This document shows positions 48,828 to 55,786 of a stretch of 64,000 nucleotides of DNA, piece after piece. The translations under genes and the position numbers were made by a program. The notes under the pieces were generated by a model. It saw only the letters and a program-made list of their open reading frames with translations, had not been told where the DNA came from and did not search any database. Numbering within the stretch: position 1 is the stretch's first letter; the number at the start of each line of letters is the position of its first letter. This DNA comes from Candidatus Levyibacteriota bacterium (GTDB lineage: Bacteria; Patescibacteria; Microgenomatia; Levybacterales; UBA12049): positions 62,001-126,000 of the forward strand of contig JACPLG010000008.1 of assembly GCA_016186625.1 (NCBI GenBank), read 5' to 3'.

Positions 48828-49781
48828 GTGAAGAAACACTTCGTTTTCTTTGTTTGCATACTGATAATAGCAGGGAGCGGTTTTGGTCTTTTTGTGTATC
48901 ACCAAAAATCACTAGCCAGAAATATTTACTCCCCTCTTCCGGACTCATTGAACAAAAAGGAAAATCCAGAGGTTATGAGTCTTGATTTTTGGCTGCCGAG
49001 TCTGTTTGGTTTTTTTGACAGCGATGATGTCCCCGCGCTTAGTGCAAAATCGGTGTTGGTTTATGATCTTTCGGAAGAAAAGACAATTTATGAGAAAAAT
49101 TCCAAAGATCGGCTTCCTATGGCATCTCTCACTAAAATTATGACTGCAATGGTGGCAATTGACCACAAAAGAGAGGATGATCGCTATACTATATCTTCAG
49201 AGGATCTGGTTGGAGAAAATACAATCGGACTCTCGGCTGGAGAATCAATGAGTTTGGAAGAGCTTCTTTATGGTATTTTTATGTATTCTGCAAATGAAGC
49301 CGCTGAGGCACTTGCATCTAATACTTTAGGCCGCGAAAGTTTTATCAAGGCCATGAATGACAAGGCAAAAGCGCTCGGCCTTGAAAACACAAATTTCACC
49401 AACCCAACGGGTTTTGAAGGCGATGGAGACCAATATACTACAGCTTATGACTTACTCGTACTCTCGCGATATGCTGTCACAAACTATCCTCAAATCATAA
49501 AAGCATCAAGCACTGAGAAAATTTTTATTCCGCAAACAGAAGATCACTATGCATATGATATGTATAACCAGACAAATTTAATAACTTCCTATCCCGGTGT
49601 AAAAGGTTTAAAAGATGGATATACTCCCGAAGCAGGGCTTTGTCTGGTTACATATCTTGATTACGGCGGACATAAAATTATAGGAATTATTCTGGGAAGT
49701 GAAAACAGAAGGCAGGAAATGAAGTCGTTGCTTGATTATTCTCTCCGCCAACAAGGCATCGAACCCCCACCCCACAGCTAA
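48828..49781 (+). CDS. dacA: D-alanyl-D-alanine carboxypeptidase (PBP5/DacA type)
   Basis: 317 aa. An N-terminal membrane anchor or signal (FFVCILIIAGSGFGLFV) precedes the S11 domain with SLTK (active Ser, in LPMASLTKIMTAMVAID), SAN (MYSANEAAEALAS) and KDG in place of KTG (GLKDGYTPEAG). Trims the terminal D-Ala from wall stem peptides. GTG start is fixed by the promoter. No amphipathic C-terminal anchor is seen. Confidence 0.92.
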   Translation: MKKHFVFFVCILIIAGSGFGLFVYHQKSLARNIYSPLPDSLNKKENPEVMSLDFWLPSLFGFFDSDDVPALSAKSVLVYDLSEEKTIYEKNSKDRLPMASLTKIMTAMVAIDHKREDDRYTISSEDLVGENTIGLSAGESMSLEELLYGIFMYSANEAAEALASNTLGRESFIKAMNDKAKALGLENTNFTNPTGFEGDGDQYTTAYDLLVLSRYAVTNYPQIIKASSTEKIFIPQTEDHYAYDMYNQTNLITSYPGVKGLKDGYTPEAGLCLVTYLDYGGHKIIGIILGSENRRQEMKSLLDYSLRQQGIEPPPHS

Positions 49782-49784
49782 TGT

Positions 49785-49808
49785 ACCTTCCCACATGGAA
49801 AGTGGGAA
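49785..49808. repeat. REP family A, copy 4, left flank of RAYT-A
   Basis: ACCTTCCCAC-ATGGAAA-GTGGGAA, 9 bp beyond the RAYT-A stop. Confidence 0.85.
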
Positions 49809-49816
49809 CACAGAAT

Positions 49817-50464
49817 TCAGTCATCGATGTCGATTAGAGAATCAAAAAGCGCCGGGTCAATATCATTAGTTTCCTCGACAAAACTTTGATAGTCTCTTTC
49901 TGGATTCGATCGCGCAAAATAAGAAAGAATAAAACCTGTATCACAAAAAACATGTTTTTCCCCATAAATATAGTTACAATAAGACGAATATGGGTAAACT
50001 CTACATTCACACATGGAAAGTGGGAAAGGGTTTCGGTGAATATATTTTGACAGTTGCAGAAGATGCCCATCGCTTTCAATATACTTTGCTTTAAAACTTC
50101 CTTGAAACAGTGGTCCTACTCTATCGTACTTAGTATTGAAATACCTTGTATAACTGTCTGATAATTTTCTTAGAAAGTGTGTAATGCCATTATCGGTTAA
50201 TTGTTTGACTAGGAGATGAAAATGGTTAGGCATCAAGCAAAAACAAAAAATACTTACTAGTTCTGTTTGGCTGTCTACTTTCTTAAGTTTAACGATTCCC
50301 CTTCTGTAGTCAGATAGTTTCATGGGCTGAGGAGATTTTCGATAAAAGTCCAGAGTTTCTAAAAATCTAAGATAGTCCCACCTATCCAAAAAGATATCTC
50401 TTTTTTCCACACCTCTATTATAAATGTGGAAGAATCCGTCGGTGATAAAAGGAGGATTCTTCAT
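49817..50464 (-). CDS. REP-associated tyrosine transposase, RAYT-A
   Basis: Y1/HUH transposase family, 215 aa. N-terminal FHIYNRGVEKRDIFLD, HUH pair in CLMPNHFHLLVKQL, and the catalytic-Tyr helix region FLRKLSDSYTRYFNTKYDRVGPLFQGSFKAKYIES. After YIHRNP a REP family A palindrome (50006-50026) is inserted in frame, replacing the usual run to the conserved YPYSSY. Flanked on both sides by REP family A, its likely substrate. Confidence 0.85.
   Translation of the reverse strand: MKNPPFITDGFFHIYNRGVEKRDIFLDRWDYLRFLETLDFYRKSPQPMKLSDYRRGIVKLKKVDSQTELVSIFCFCLMPNHFHLLVKQLTDNGITHFLRKLSDSYTRYFNTKYDRVGPLFQGSFKAKYIESDGHLLQLSKYIHRNPFPLSMCECRVYPYSSYCNYIYGEKHVFCDTGFILSYFARSNPERDYQSFVEETNDIDPALFDSLIDIDD
50006..50026. 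repeat. REP family A, copy 5, inside RAYT-A
   Basis: TTCACACATGGAAAGTGGGAA, one arm slightly degenerate, translated as FPLSMCE. Confidence 0.75.
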
Positions 50465-50493
50465 AAGCGTAATATATTAATTTAACCATAAGT

Positions 50494-50520
50494 ACCTTCC
50501 CACATGTCAAGTGGGAAGGT
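50494..50520. repeat. REP family A, copy 6, right flank of RAYT-A
   Basis: ACCTTCCCAC-ATGTCAA-GTGGGAAGGT, perfect 10-bp arms. Confidence 0.85.
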
Positions 50521-50544
50521 AAACTTTCCCTCTGGAGCTTGGGT

Positions 50545-50573
50545 TTGATATGCGCTTCTTATCCTTGTATAAT
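50545..50573 (+). promoter_or_regulatory. Promoter of the Leu-Pro tRNA pair
   Basis: TTGATA (50545-50550), 17-nt spacer, TATAAT (50568-50573); tRNA-Leu starts 12 nt later with no structured leader. Confidence 0.75.
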
Positions 50574-50584
50574 ATTAGCTACGC

Positions 50585-50667
50585 GCCGCGGTGGTGGAAT
50601 GGTAGACACGAAGGCCTTAAGAGCCTTTGCCCTCACGGGTGTGAGAGTTCGAGTCTCTCTCGCGGTA
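50585..50667 (+). tRNA. tRNA-Leu (TAA)
   Basis: Acceptor GCCGCGG/TCGCGGT, anticodon loop CTTAAGA in AAGGC/GCCTT, long variable arm, T arm GAGAGTTCGAGTCTCTC. Confidence 0.93.
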
Positions 50668-50670
50668 CCG

Positions 50671-50703
50671 GGGACTAGCTCAGTTGAAGTAGCGACTAAT
50701 TTT
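50671..50703 (+). pseudogene. 5' tRNA remnant between tRNA-Leu and tRNA-Pro
   Basis: GGGACTAGCTCAGTTG looks like an acceptor/D-arm start; the rest is lost where tRNA-Pro begins. Confidence 0.4.
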
Positions 50704-50777
50704 CGGGGTGTAGCGTAGTTGGCTAGCGCGCCTCGTTTGGGACGAGGAGGTCGTCGGTTCGAATCCGACCACCCCGA
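50704..50777 (+). tRNA. tRNA-Pro (TGG)
   Basis: Acceptor CGGGGTG/CACCCCG, anticodon loop TTTGGGA in CCTCG/CGAGG, T arm GTCGGTTCGAATCCGAC. Confidence 0.95.
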
Positions 50778-50787
50778 CTGGAAGTAT

Positions 50788-51099
50788 TTAAGGTTGGCCT
50801 TCTTCGAGATATGGGACGGGAATATCAGTTTCTAGTGCCCTATTTGATAATGCTACTTCTATGGCTCCAATTTGCTCATCAGTTGGATCAGGTATGTCTC
50901 TCTTTGCAGCAATTGTTGCTGTGCTCCATCTTACATCAGCATGAAACCTTCGATCAATTTCAGCAACAAAACTTGGGTCAGGACCATCTAATTCTTCCGT
51001 TGTGTGGGATTGCTCATTTAGCCCAGGTCCATTAACTACTCGTGGAATAAAGGGAATCGGTCCTAAAAATGCCTCGTGTCTTGAAGAACTATTTGCCAT
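50788..51099 (-). CDS. Unknown protein, 103 aa
   Basis: Soluble, Pro/Glu-rich (GPIPFIPRVVNGPGLNEQSH, DIPVPYLEEGQP). The clear promoter TTGACT-17-TATATT ends about 4 nt before the ATG region, supporting a real, nearly leaderless gene. It ends 11 bp from tRNA-Pro. The family is not recognised. Confidence 0.5.
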   Translation of the reverse strand: MANSSSRHEAFLGPIPFIPRVVNGPGLNEQSHTTEELDGPDPSFVAEIDRRFHADVRWSTATIAAKRDIPDPTDEQIGAIEVALSNRALETDIPVPYLEEGQP

Positions 51100-51110
51100 A
51101 ATTAATCCGC

Positions 51111-51139
51111 AATATAAATCATCTATAGCTATAAGTCAA
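51111..51139 (-). promoter_or_regulatory. Promoter of the 103-aa gene
   Basis: TTGACT (51134-51139), 17-nt spacer, TATATT (51111-51116). Confidence 0.7.
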
Positions 51140-51152
51140 GAAAGCAGAATCT

Positions 51153-51303
51153 GAGCGGGTGAAGGGAATCCCATTCGACTTCGCTCAGGGTAAACTTCTC
51201 ATCCCTTCACGCTGGATTCCACCAGCCCACCGCGAATGGTGAGCAATTCGTCATGAGCTCATTGTCGAATGACTTGTCGAATCCAGAGCGGGTGAAGGGA
51301 ATC
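51153..51303. mobile_element. Insertion at the tRNA-Gly(TCC) 3' end with 18-bp target copies
   Basis: GAGCGGGTGAAGGGAATC occurs at 51286-51303 (3' end of the tRNA) and again at 51153-51170. The 115 bp between hold repeat family D (TTCGACTTCGCTCAGGGTAA, TCGAATGACTTGTCGAA). The same inner end occurs beside the tRNA-Arg remnants at 53690-53750. Confidence 0.6.
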
Positions 51304-51357
51304 GAACCCTCGTATCCACTTTGGAAAAGTGGTGTTCTGCCATTGAACTACACCCGC
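51287..51357 (-). tRNA. tRNA-Gly (TCC)
   Basis: Acceptor GCGGGTG/CACCCGC, anticodon loop TTTCCAA in CCACT/AGTGG, T arm GAGGGTTCGATTCCCTT. Confidence 0.94.
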
Positions 51358-51367
51358 GCGCGAAGCG

Positions 51368-51456
51368 TGGGACGAAACCAAGGGTTTCTTCCCAACGATC
51401 TTCCTTTAAGGATGCACGAGGCCGGTAAAATCATCAAGCGAGCGGCCCTGACGTGC
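51368..51456 (-). ncRNA. tRNA-upstream structured leader, copy at tRNA-Gly(TCC)
   Basis: 5' stem GCACG/CGTGC with inner AGGGCCG/CGGCCT; 3' module TCCTTAAAGGAAGATCG then TTGGGAAGAAACC-CTT-GGTTTCGTCCCA. Base changes in both arms keep the pairing relative to the other copies. Confidence 0.6.
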
Positions 51457-51550
51457 AATATCTAGCGTTTTGCGTAATCTTAATTCTATCAAACTTGAGT
51501 GGTTATATTCAATTATTTCACGGCGCGGAGGACGAAAGCGCGGTTGATTA

Positions 51551-52222
51551 TTATTCTTTTGGAGTTGGAGTTACGGATGAGAGATCGCTTCCTACAATAA
51601 CTAATACTTCCCCATCTTCTCCAGTGGCAAATTTTTCAATCTTACCAACCGGCCCTCTTTCTTCAAGAACTTTTGTGAGTTCTTCTATAAATTCTTCCGC
51701 AACGTCACTATTTACAGTTATAATTGTTTCCGTATAGTTTGAATTGTCGGCATTCCCTACGGTAGAAACTACAAATCCAGCACCTTCAAGAAGCTCTTTT
51801 ACCCGTGCTCCCTCTCCGGCTATGCCGCTGCCGTTTTGCACTTCAATTTCATAAGCTTTCCTGTCTACATCTACTTTCGTTGGGGTTGGTGAAGTTTGCG
51901 GTAGTTTGATTGACTTTTCAGGCTTATCACTTAAAAAGCTGGGATTGAAGTTCTGGCTGAAAAAAAGAAAACCCCCAAACATCAAAAATCCTACGGGAAC
52001 GACAACCAGTATTATTAAAAGGATTTTTTTCCAGCTGATTCCTCCCGAGCTCTCAATTTCATCGAGGCTGTCTGCGGTTTCCTCAGGCTTAACCTCAGCC
52101 GGAGCCTGGTCTGTGGTCTTATCATCACCGGCTTTTTCTTCGTTTTCTTCCACCTCAATAGTAACTTTTGCTTCCGGTATTTCAGTTACTTTTTTTATTC
52201 TTTTAGGTTTTTTCTCGGCCAT
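51551..52222 (-). CDS. Membrane-anchored LytR C-terminal (LytR_C) domain protein
   Basis: 223 aa. A Lys/Glu-rich cytoplasmic part (residues 1-65) and one membrane helix (ILLIILVVVPVGFLMFGGFLFF) lead to a Thr/Pro linker and a C-terminal domain starting YEIEVQNGSGIAGEGARVKELLEGAGFVV, the LytR_C signature. It lacks the LytR-CpsA-Psr catalytic domain. Wall-related but with no known reaction. Upstream of tRNA-Gly on the same strand, close to an AI-2E-type permease gene. Confidence 0.82.
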   Translation of the reverse strand: MAEKKPKRIKKVTEIPEAKVTIEVEENEEKAGDDKTTDQAPAEVKPEETADSLDEIESSGGISWKKILLIILVVVPVGFLMFGGFLFFSQNFNPSFLSDKPEKSIKLPQTSPTPTKVDVDRKAYEIEVQNGSGIAGEGARVKELLEGAGFVVSTVGNADNSNYTETIITVNSDVAEEFIEELTKVLEERGPVGKIEKFATGEDGEVLVIVGSDLSSVTPTPKE

Positions 52223-52273
52223 TTAAAATCCGCCTACTTATATAGTAAATATACTTTGTAGCAAATGTCAAAC

Positions 52274-53254
52274 TTATTTAAATGAGCGGATGGTTATTAT
52301 TGCGGCGGAGACAAACGGAATTGAGAGAAGAGCGCCCATTACCCCAAATAATCTTGCCCCAATTAAAATTGCAACAATTATTACAACAGGATTAAGTCCT
52401 ACTGCTTTTTGCATTATTTTGGGTACCAGAATATTATTTTCCGCAAGCTGAATGCCAATGTAGGCCAAAACCACAGAAACAGCCATAACGGGCGAGATTG
52501 CAAGGCCAACTATTACAGCTGGAATTGCGGCAATTATCGGTCCAAGTGTTGGAATAATTTCCAGTATTCCTGCCAAAATTGCCAGGGGAAGCGCAAAGGG
52601 AACTCCAAGAACAGTTAGGACAATCCAGGTAATTGTCCCAACCACTAAAGATAATACAATCTGACCCCTAAGCCATGCTCCGAGCTTTTGTTCCACCAGA
52701 TGAATTGTCAGAATTATCTTTTGCCTATATCTCTCCGGTAAGAGATTTGGAATTTCCCTTCCAATTTTCTCCCGCTCAATCAGCATATAAAAACTTAAAA
52801 CAAATATTGAAATAACAGTAAATATTCCTCCAAAAAACCGTGTTGTAAAAGACAGAGCATTTTGTCCAATCAGGCCTGTTAATGGTGATAAATAGTTTTC
52901 TATCTGAGCATTACTAACCTGAAATCCTAAGACTTGGCTAGCCAAATTTAGATACGTTGGGATTGCCTTAAATAATGCCTGGATTTGGGAAATGAAAAAA
53001 GGAAGGATCGGGACTACCAAAAGAACAATTGCGGCTATTACAAGGCTATATACAACAGTTACTGTAAGAAAGTTTGGAAGTCTAAAGCGTTTCAGGCCGC
53101 GAACAATAGGAGTTAGTGCTGCCATTATAATGTAGGAGATGAAAAGCGCAAGAAGGATACTTCTTATCTGGTAAAGAAAAAGGGCAAGAGCTACCAGGAG
53201 AACTGTAGCTAAGATATGGTTATTGAGTACGTATTTAACTATAGGATTTTGCAC
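52274..53254 (-). CDS. AI-2E family transporter (PerM/YdiK type)
   Basis: 326 aa with about eight hydrophobic helices; the family fingerprint is present as LPLAILAGILEIIPTLGPIIAAIPAVIVGL near residue 225 and NILVPKIMQKAVGLNPVVIIVAILIGARLFGVMGALLSIP. Families in this group export AI-2 or act as Na+/H+ antiporters; substrate not assignable. Followed 51 bp later by the LytR_C gene, probably one transcript. Confidence 0.88.
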   Translation of the reverse strand: MQNPIVKYVLNNHILATVLLVALALFLYQIRSILLALFISYIIMAALTPIVRGLKRFRLPNFLTVTVVYSLVIAAIVLLVVPILPFFISQIQALFKAIPTYLNLASQVLGFQVSNAQIENYLSPLTGLIGQNALSFTTRFFGGIFTVISIFVLSFYMLIEREKIGREIPNLLPERYRQKIILTIHLVEQKLGAWLRGQIVLSLVVGTITWIVLTVLGVPFALPLAILAGILEIIPTLGPIIAAIPAVIVGLAISPVMAVSVVLAYIGIQLAENNILVPKIMQKAVGLNPVVIIVAILIGARLFGVMGALLSIPFVSAAIITIRSFK

Positions 53255-53278
53255 TGCTTCAATTATAGCATATTTTGT

Positions 53279-53307
53279 TTGATTTTGAGCGGATTTCGAG
53301 GTAAAAT
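53279..53307 (+). promoter_or_regulatory. Promoter of the tRNA-Arg leader
   Basis: TTGATT (53279-53284), 17-nt spacer, TAAAAT (53302-53307). Confidence 0.6.
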
Positions 53308-53330
53308 AGTATGGTAACCTTTTAGATTAA

Positions 53331-53414
53331 CGCAAAATCGCTGGATTGGGAGTGTCGGTTTTGCGAATCAATAAAGGGAAAATCGTTGGGAAAAAACCGT
53401 TAGGTTTTGTCCCA
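53331..53414 (+). ncRNA. tRNA-upstream structured leader, copy at tRNA-Arg
   Basis: 5' stem CGCAAAATCG/CGGTTTTGCG (10 bp, one wobble) with loop CTGGATTGGGAGTGT; 3' module ATAAAGGGAAAATCG, hairpin TTGGGAAAAAACC-GTTA-GGTTTTGTCCCA, 4 nt before the outer tRNA-Arg fragment. Confidence 0.7.
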
Positions 53415-53460
53415 TTTAGGCCCTGTAGCTCAACGGATAGACCTGCCCGCTAAGCAGCAT

Positions 53461-53533
53461 GCGCCCGTAGCTCAACGGATAGAGCAAGACGGTTCTAACG
53501 TCAAGGTTGGGGGTTCGATTCCCTCCGGGCGTG
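53461..53533 (+). tRNA. tRNA-Arg (TCT), intact, inside the outer tRNA-Arg
   Basis: Acceptor GCGCCCG/CGGGCGT, anticodon loop GTTCTAA, T arm GGGGGTTCGATTCCCTC. CCA is not encoded. Confidence 0.9.
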
Positions 53534-53591
53534 CAAGTATGGTAGGCAGGGCGAGTGCGTTCTAAGCACCAGGTTGGGGGTTCGATTCCCT

Positions 53592-53755
53592 GCCTGCCGG
53601 CAGGCAGGCCTCCGGGGTCGCACTTCGGCATCAGTCCGGCAAACTCATGACAAGAGCTCAGTGCAAGCTGAGTTTGACGAAGCGACCTGAGGGATGAGAA
53701 GTTTACCCTGAGTACTTCGGTTTACTCAGCATAAACGAAGTCGAAGGGATTCCCT
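53592..53755. repeat. Repeat families E and D inserted in the outer tRNA-Arg
   Basis: Starts GCCTGCCGGCAGGC, ends with GATGAGAAGTTTACCCTGAG...GAAGTCGAAGGGATTCCCT; the last part matches the insertion at tRNA-Gly(TCC). Confidence 0.55.
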
Positions 53756-53761
53756 CCAGGG

Positions 53762-54229
53762 TCACAGATGTCTTCCCCTGAGGTAAGCTTCGGCAGCCTC
53801 TCTCATTGAGTGTTCAGGGAATTCTCCTGTACGATTATGCGCAAACCGTTGATAAATACTGCCACGTAAAAGCTCGAGTTTTTCGGTTGTTAAAAATCTG
53901 AAGTCATTTGCTAAAGCAAATCCCTCTCCAACAACTTCTATTACTTTTTCCATAGGTACATCGTGAGACGCCCGAACATTATCTGGATGAATTCTATCAG
54001 CCACAGATTTAATTGCTTGCAGCTTTGATTGATCTTCCAATAAAGCTTCTCGTAACTCTAAAGGATTTTCACCAGTTTCTCTGACTATAAGGGCTATAAC
54101 TGCTCCTTGCGCAGTAACGGAAGCAGGACAAGCCATGCTAGCTCTAATGAAATAAAAATAGGCTATTTCCGCCATACTCCTTGGGAAGCCTTCACTCATG
54201 TCAGTTTGCGCAGTTTCAGCTGTACTCAC
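53762..54229 (-). CDS. Unknown protein, 155 aa
   Basis: GTG start at 54229, exactly at the predicted transcription start. Mostly helical, soluble (EIAYFYFIRASMACPASVTAQGAVIALIVRETGENPLELREALLED). It ends overlapping the last bases of the broken tRNA-Arg on the other strand. The promoter overlaps the nagB stop. I do not recognise the family. Confidence 0.6.
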   Translation of the reverse strand: MSTAETAQTDMSEGFPRSMAEIAYFYFIRASMACPASVTAQGAVIALIVRETGENPLELREALLEDQSKLQAIKSVADRIHPDNVRASHDVPMEKVIEVVGEGFALANDFRFLTTEKLELLRGSIYQRFAHNRTGEFPEHSMREAAEAYLRGRHL

Positions 54230-54235
54230 AGGTGA

Positions 54236-54264
54236 ATTCTAAATTAAGCCATGTTAAATTTCAA
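54236..54264 (-). promoter_or_regulatory. Leaderless promoter of the 155-aa gene
   Basis: TTGAAA (54259-54264), 17-nt spacer, TAGAAT (54236-54241); GTG 6 nt later. Confidence 0.7.
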
Positions 54265-55067
54265 TTACCCAGTAGGTATTGGGCCGCTTCTTGGTCAAGT
54301 ACAGCCGTTACTCTTGGATGGATGCGTAAAAACGAGGCTGGAGCGTCTGATGAAACTGGACCTTTCAGTGTGCGATTTACACCCCAAGCCTTATGTACTC
54401 CTTTTGCAATTAATATAATCCATCGAGCTCTTAGTATGTCCCCTATACCTTGAGTTAATGCTCCTTCTGGAATTTGACTTGGATCTTCAAAAAGTCTTGC
54501 GTTTGCTTCTCTGGTTTGAAGGTCTAGTGTGACATATCTTACAGTTGAGTCAGGTTCTGATCCTTTTTCGTTAAAACCAATATGACACGTTGTGCCAGGG
54601 CCAATACCCACCACCGCAAGATCTACCGGTTGTCTTGCCTCAAGTAACGCTCTGTATCGCTGGGCTTCTTCATCTGCGCTTGGGGCTCCCCCGTTTGGAA
54701 TATTCCATTCACCAACCGGAACGTGATCCATTAAATGCCTCCGCATAAAGCTAGCATAACTATCTAGGCTAGCTGGATCGATTGGATGGTATTCGTCCAG
54801 ATTAACTATCGTAGTTTTACTTAAATTCACTATTCCCTCTTGAGCGCTAGCTACGATTAGTCCGTACATACCAATAGGTGTGTTCCCAGTAGGTAAAGTC
54901 AATACTGAAGTAGGTTTTGTTCTAATTTGTTCGATAATCAAACCAGCTGCATATGCGTCTACAGCTTCCGCGTTTGGGAGTACAACTAACTCAGGTGGAT
55001 AAGTAACTGAGCTAGGCTCAGGAAAGCGCCCCTCTGGTACTACAATCCTACTTTCAGCTGCTGTCAT
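54261..55067 (-). CDS. nagB: Glucosamine-6-phosphate deaminase/isomerase family (NagB)
   Basis: Converts glucosamine-6-P to fructose-6-P and ammonia. TLPTGNTPIGMYGLIV (phosphate loop), TIVNLDEYHPIDPASLDSYASFMRRHLMDH (catalytic Asp), VDLAVVGIGPGTTCHIGFNEKGSEPDSTVRYVTLD (normally GxGxxGHIGFNEPG; here TCHIGFNEKG). 268 aa, full length. The N-terminal 25 residues are longer than usual. No nagA nearby. Confidence 0.9.
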   Translation of the reverse strand: MTAAESRIVVPEGRFPEPSSVTYPPELVVLPNAEAVDAYAAGLIIEQIRTKPTSVLTLPTGNTPIGMYGLIVASAQEGIVNLSKTTIVNLDEYHPIDPASLDSYASFMRRHLMDHVPVGEWNIPNGGAPSADEEAQRYRALLEARQPVDLAVVGIGPGTTCHIGFNEKGSEPDSTVRYVTLDLQTREANARLFEDPSQIPEGALTQGIGDILRARWIILIAKGVHKAWGVNRTLKGPVSSDAPASFLRIHPRVTAVLDQEAAQYLLGN

Positions 55068-55094
55068 TTTTAGTATAAAAACTTATTGCGAAGA

Positions 55095-55123
55095 ATTCTA
55101 CATAATAATATTTCTTTTTGCAA
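55095..55123 (-). promoter_or_regulatory. Promoter of nagB
   Basis: TTGCAA (55118-55123), 17-nt spacer, TAGAAT (55095-55100); a second TATACT box lies 5 nt before the ATG. Confidence 0.55.
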
Positions 55124-55219
55124 GTAAATTAAAAAATTTACACTAGATTGTCTAGATTGTAGAATATAGTCATTACTGCAGGTTTGAAGACTCGGGAGAG
55201 GCTGTGATATACTTTTTGA

Positions 55220-55786
55220 ATGAAGTTGGCAGTTTTGGGGGGAAGATTTGATCCTATTCATACTGGTCATATTTTGGTTGCTCGTCAGGTTTTAGAACTT
55301 GTTCCTGACATTGATAAAGTTCTGTTTATCCCAGCAAACAAGCATCAGTGGAAATCAACAGTTGCTGATGCCAACGATCGGATGGAGATGATCAAACTTT
55401 GTCTTGAATATAAAATGGAGGTTTCAGATATCGAGTTGAAAAGAAAGGGAATAAGCTACTCAATAGATACGATAAGAGCATTAAAGCAAGAAAGAGGAGC
55501 ACAAATTTTTTGGATAATAGGTTCTGATATAGTTACGGAGTTTGACCGGTGGAAAAAAGCAGATGAACTGGTAAAAGAAGCTACTTTTCTTGTTTTTCCA
55601 AGAGACCCTTATGATCTTCCCACGAACCTACCGGTTGGATTCGAACTAATTTCAGGACCAAATCTTTTGGTAACTAGCTTCTCAGGGACTGCAATTAGAG
55701 AGAGAGTAAAAACGGGAAAATCAATAAAGTATCTTGTACCAGAACCGGTTGAGCGATATATTAAAGAAAATAAGCTTTATGTTTAG
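55220..55786 (+). CDS. nadD: Nicotinate-nucleotide adenylyltransferase
   Basis: Makes deamido-NAD from NaMN. Nucleotidyltransferase signature GGRFDPIHTGHI at the N-terminus, FIPANKHQWKS, and the C-terminal SFSGTAIRERVKTGKSIKYLVPEPVERYI (ISSTxIR-like). 188 aa. It overlaps nadE by 8 bp, giving the last two NAD steps in one unit; the upstream NaMN source is not in the window. Confidence 0.94.
   Translation: MKLAVLGGRFDPIHTGHILVARQVLELVPDIDKVLFIPANKHQWKSTVADANDRMEMIKLCLEYKMEVSDIELKRKGISYSIDTIRALKQERGAQIFWIIGSDIVTEFDRWKKADELVKEATFLVFPRDPYDLPTNLPVGFELISGPNLLVTSFSGTAIRERVKTGKSIKYLVPEPVERYIKENKLYV

Larger units (their letters stand above)
53419..53764 (+). pseudogene. Outer tRNA-Arg (TCT), interrupted twice
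   Basis: Pieces 53419-53441, 53551-53591 and 53756-53764 join into a complete tRNA: acceptor GGCCCTG/CAGGGTC, D stem GCTC/GAGC restored across the first join, anticodon loop GTTCTAA, T stem GGGGG/CCCTC restored across the second. The first insert (109 bp) carries a full tRNA-Arg and has CCTGCC/GGCAGG ends; the second holds repeat families E and D. Confidence 0.6.

Noticed and set aside
53442..53550. Group I intron in tRNA-Arg
   Set aside because: The insert is 109 bp, contains a complete tRNA and lacks intron core features.
53416..53631. Minus-strand ORF over the tRNA-Arg region
   Set aside because: Antisense to the tRNA pieces and repeats.
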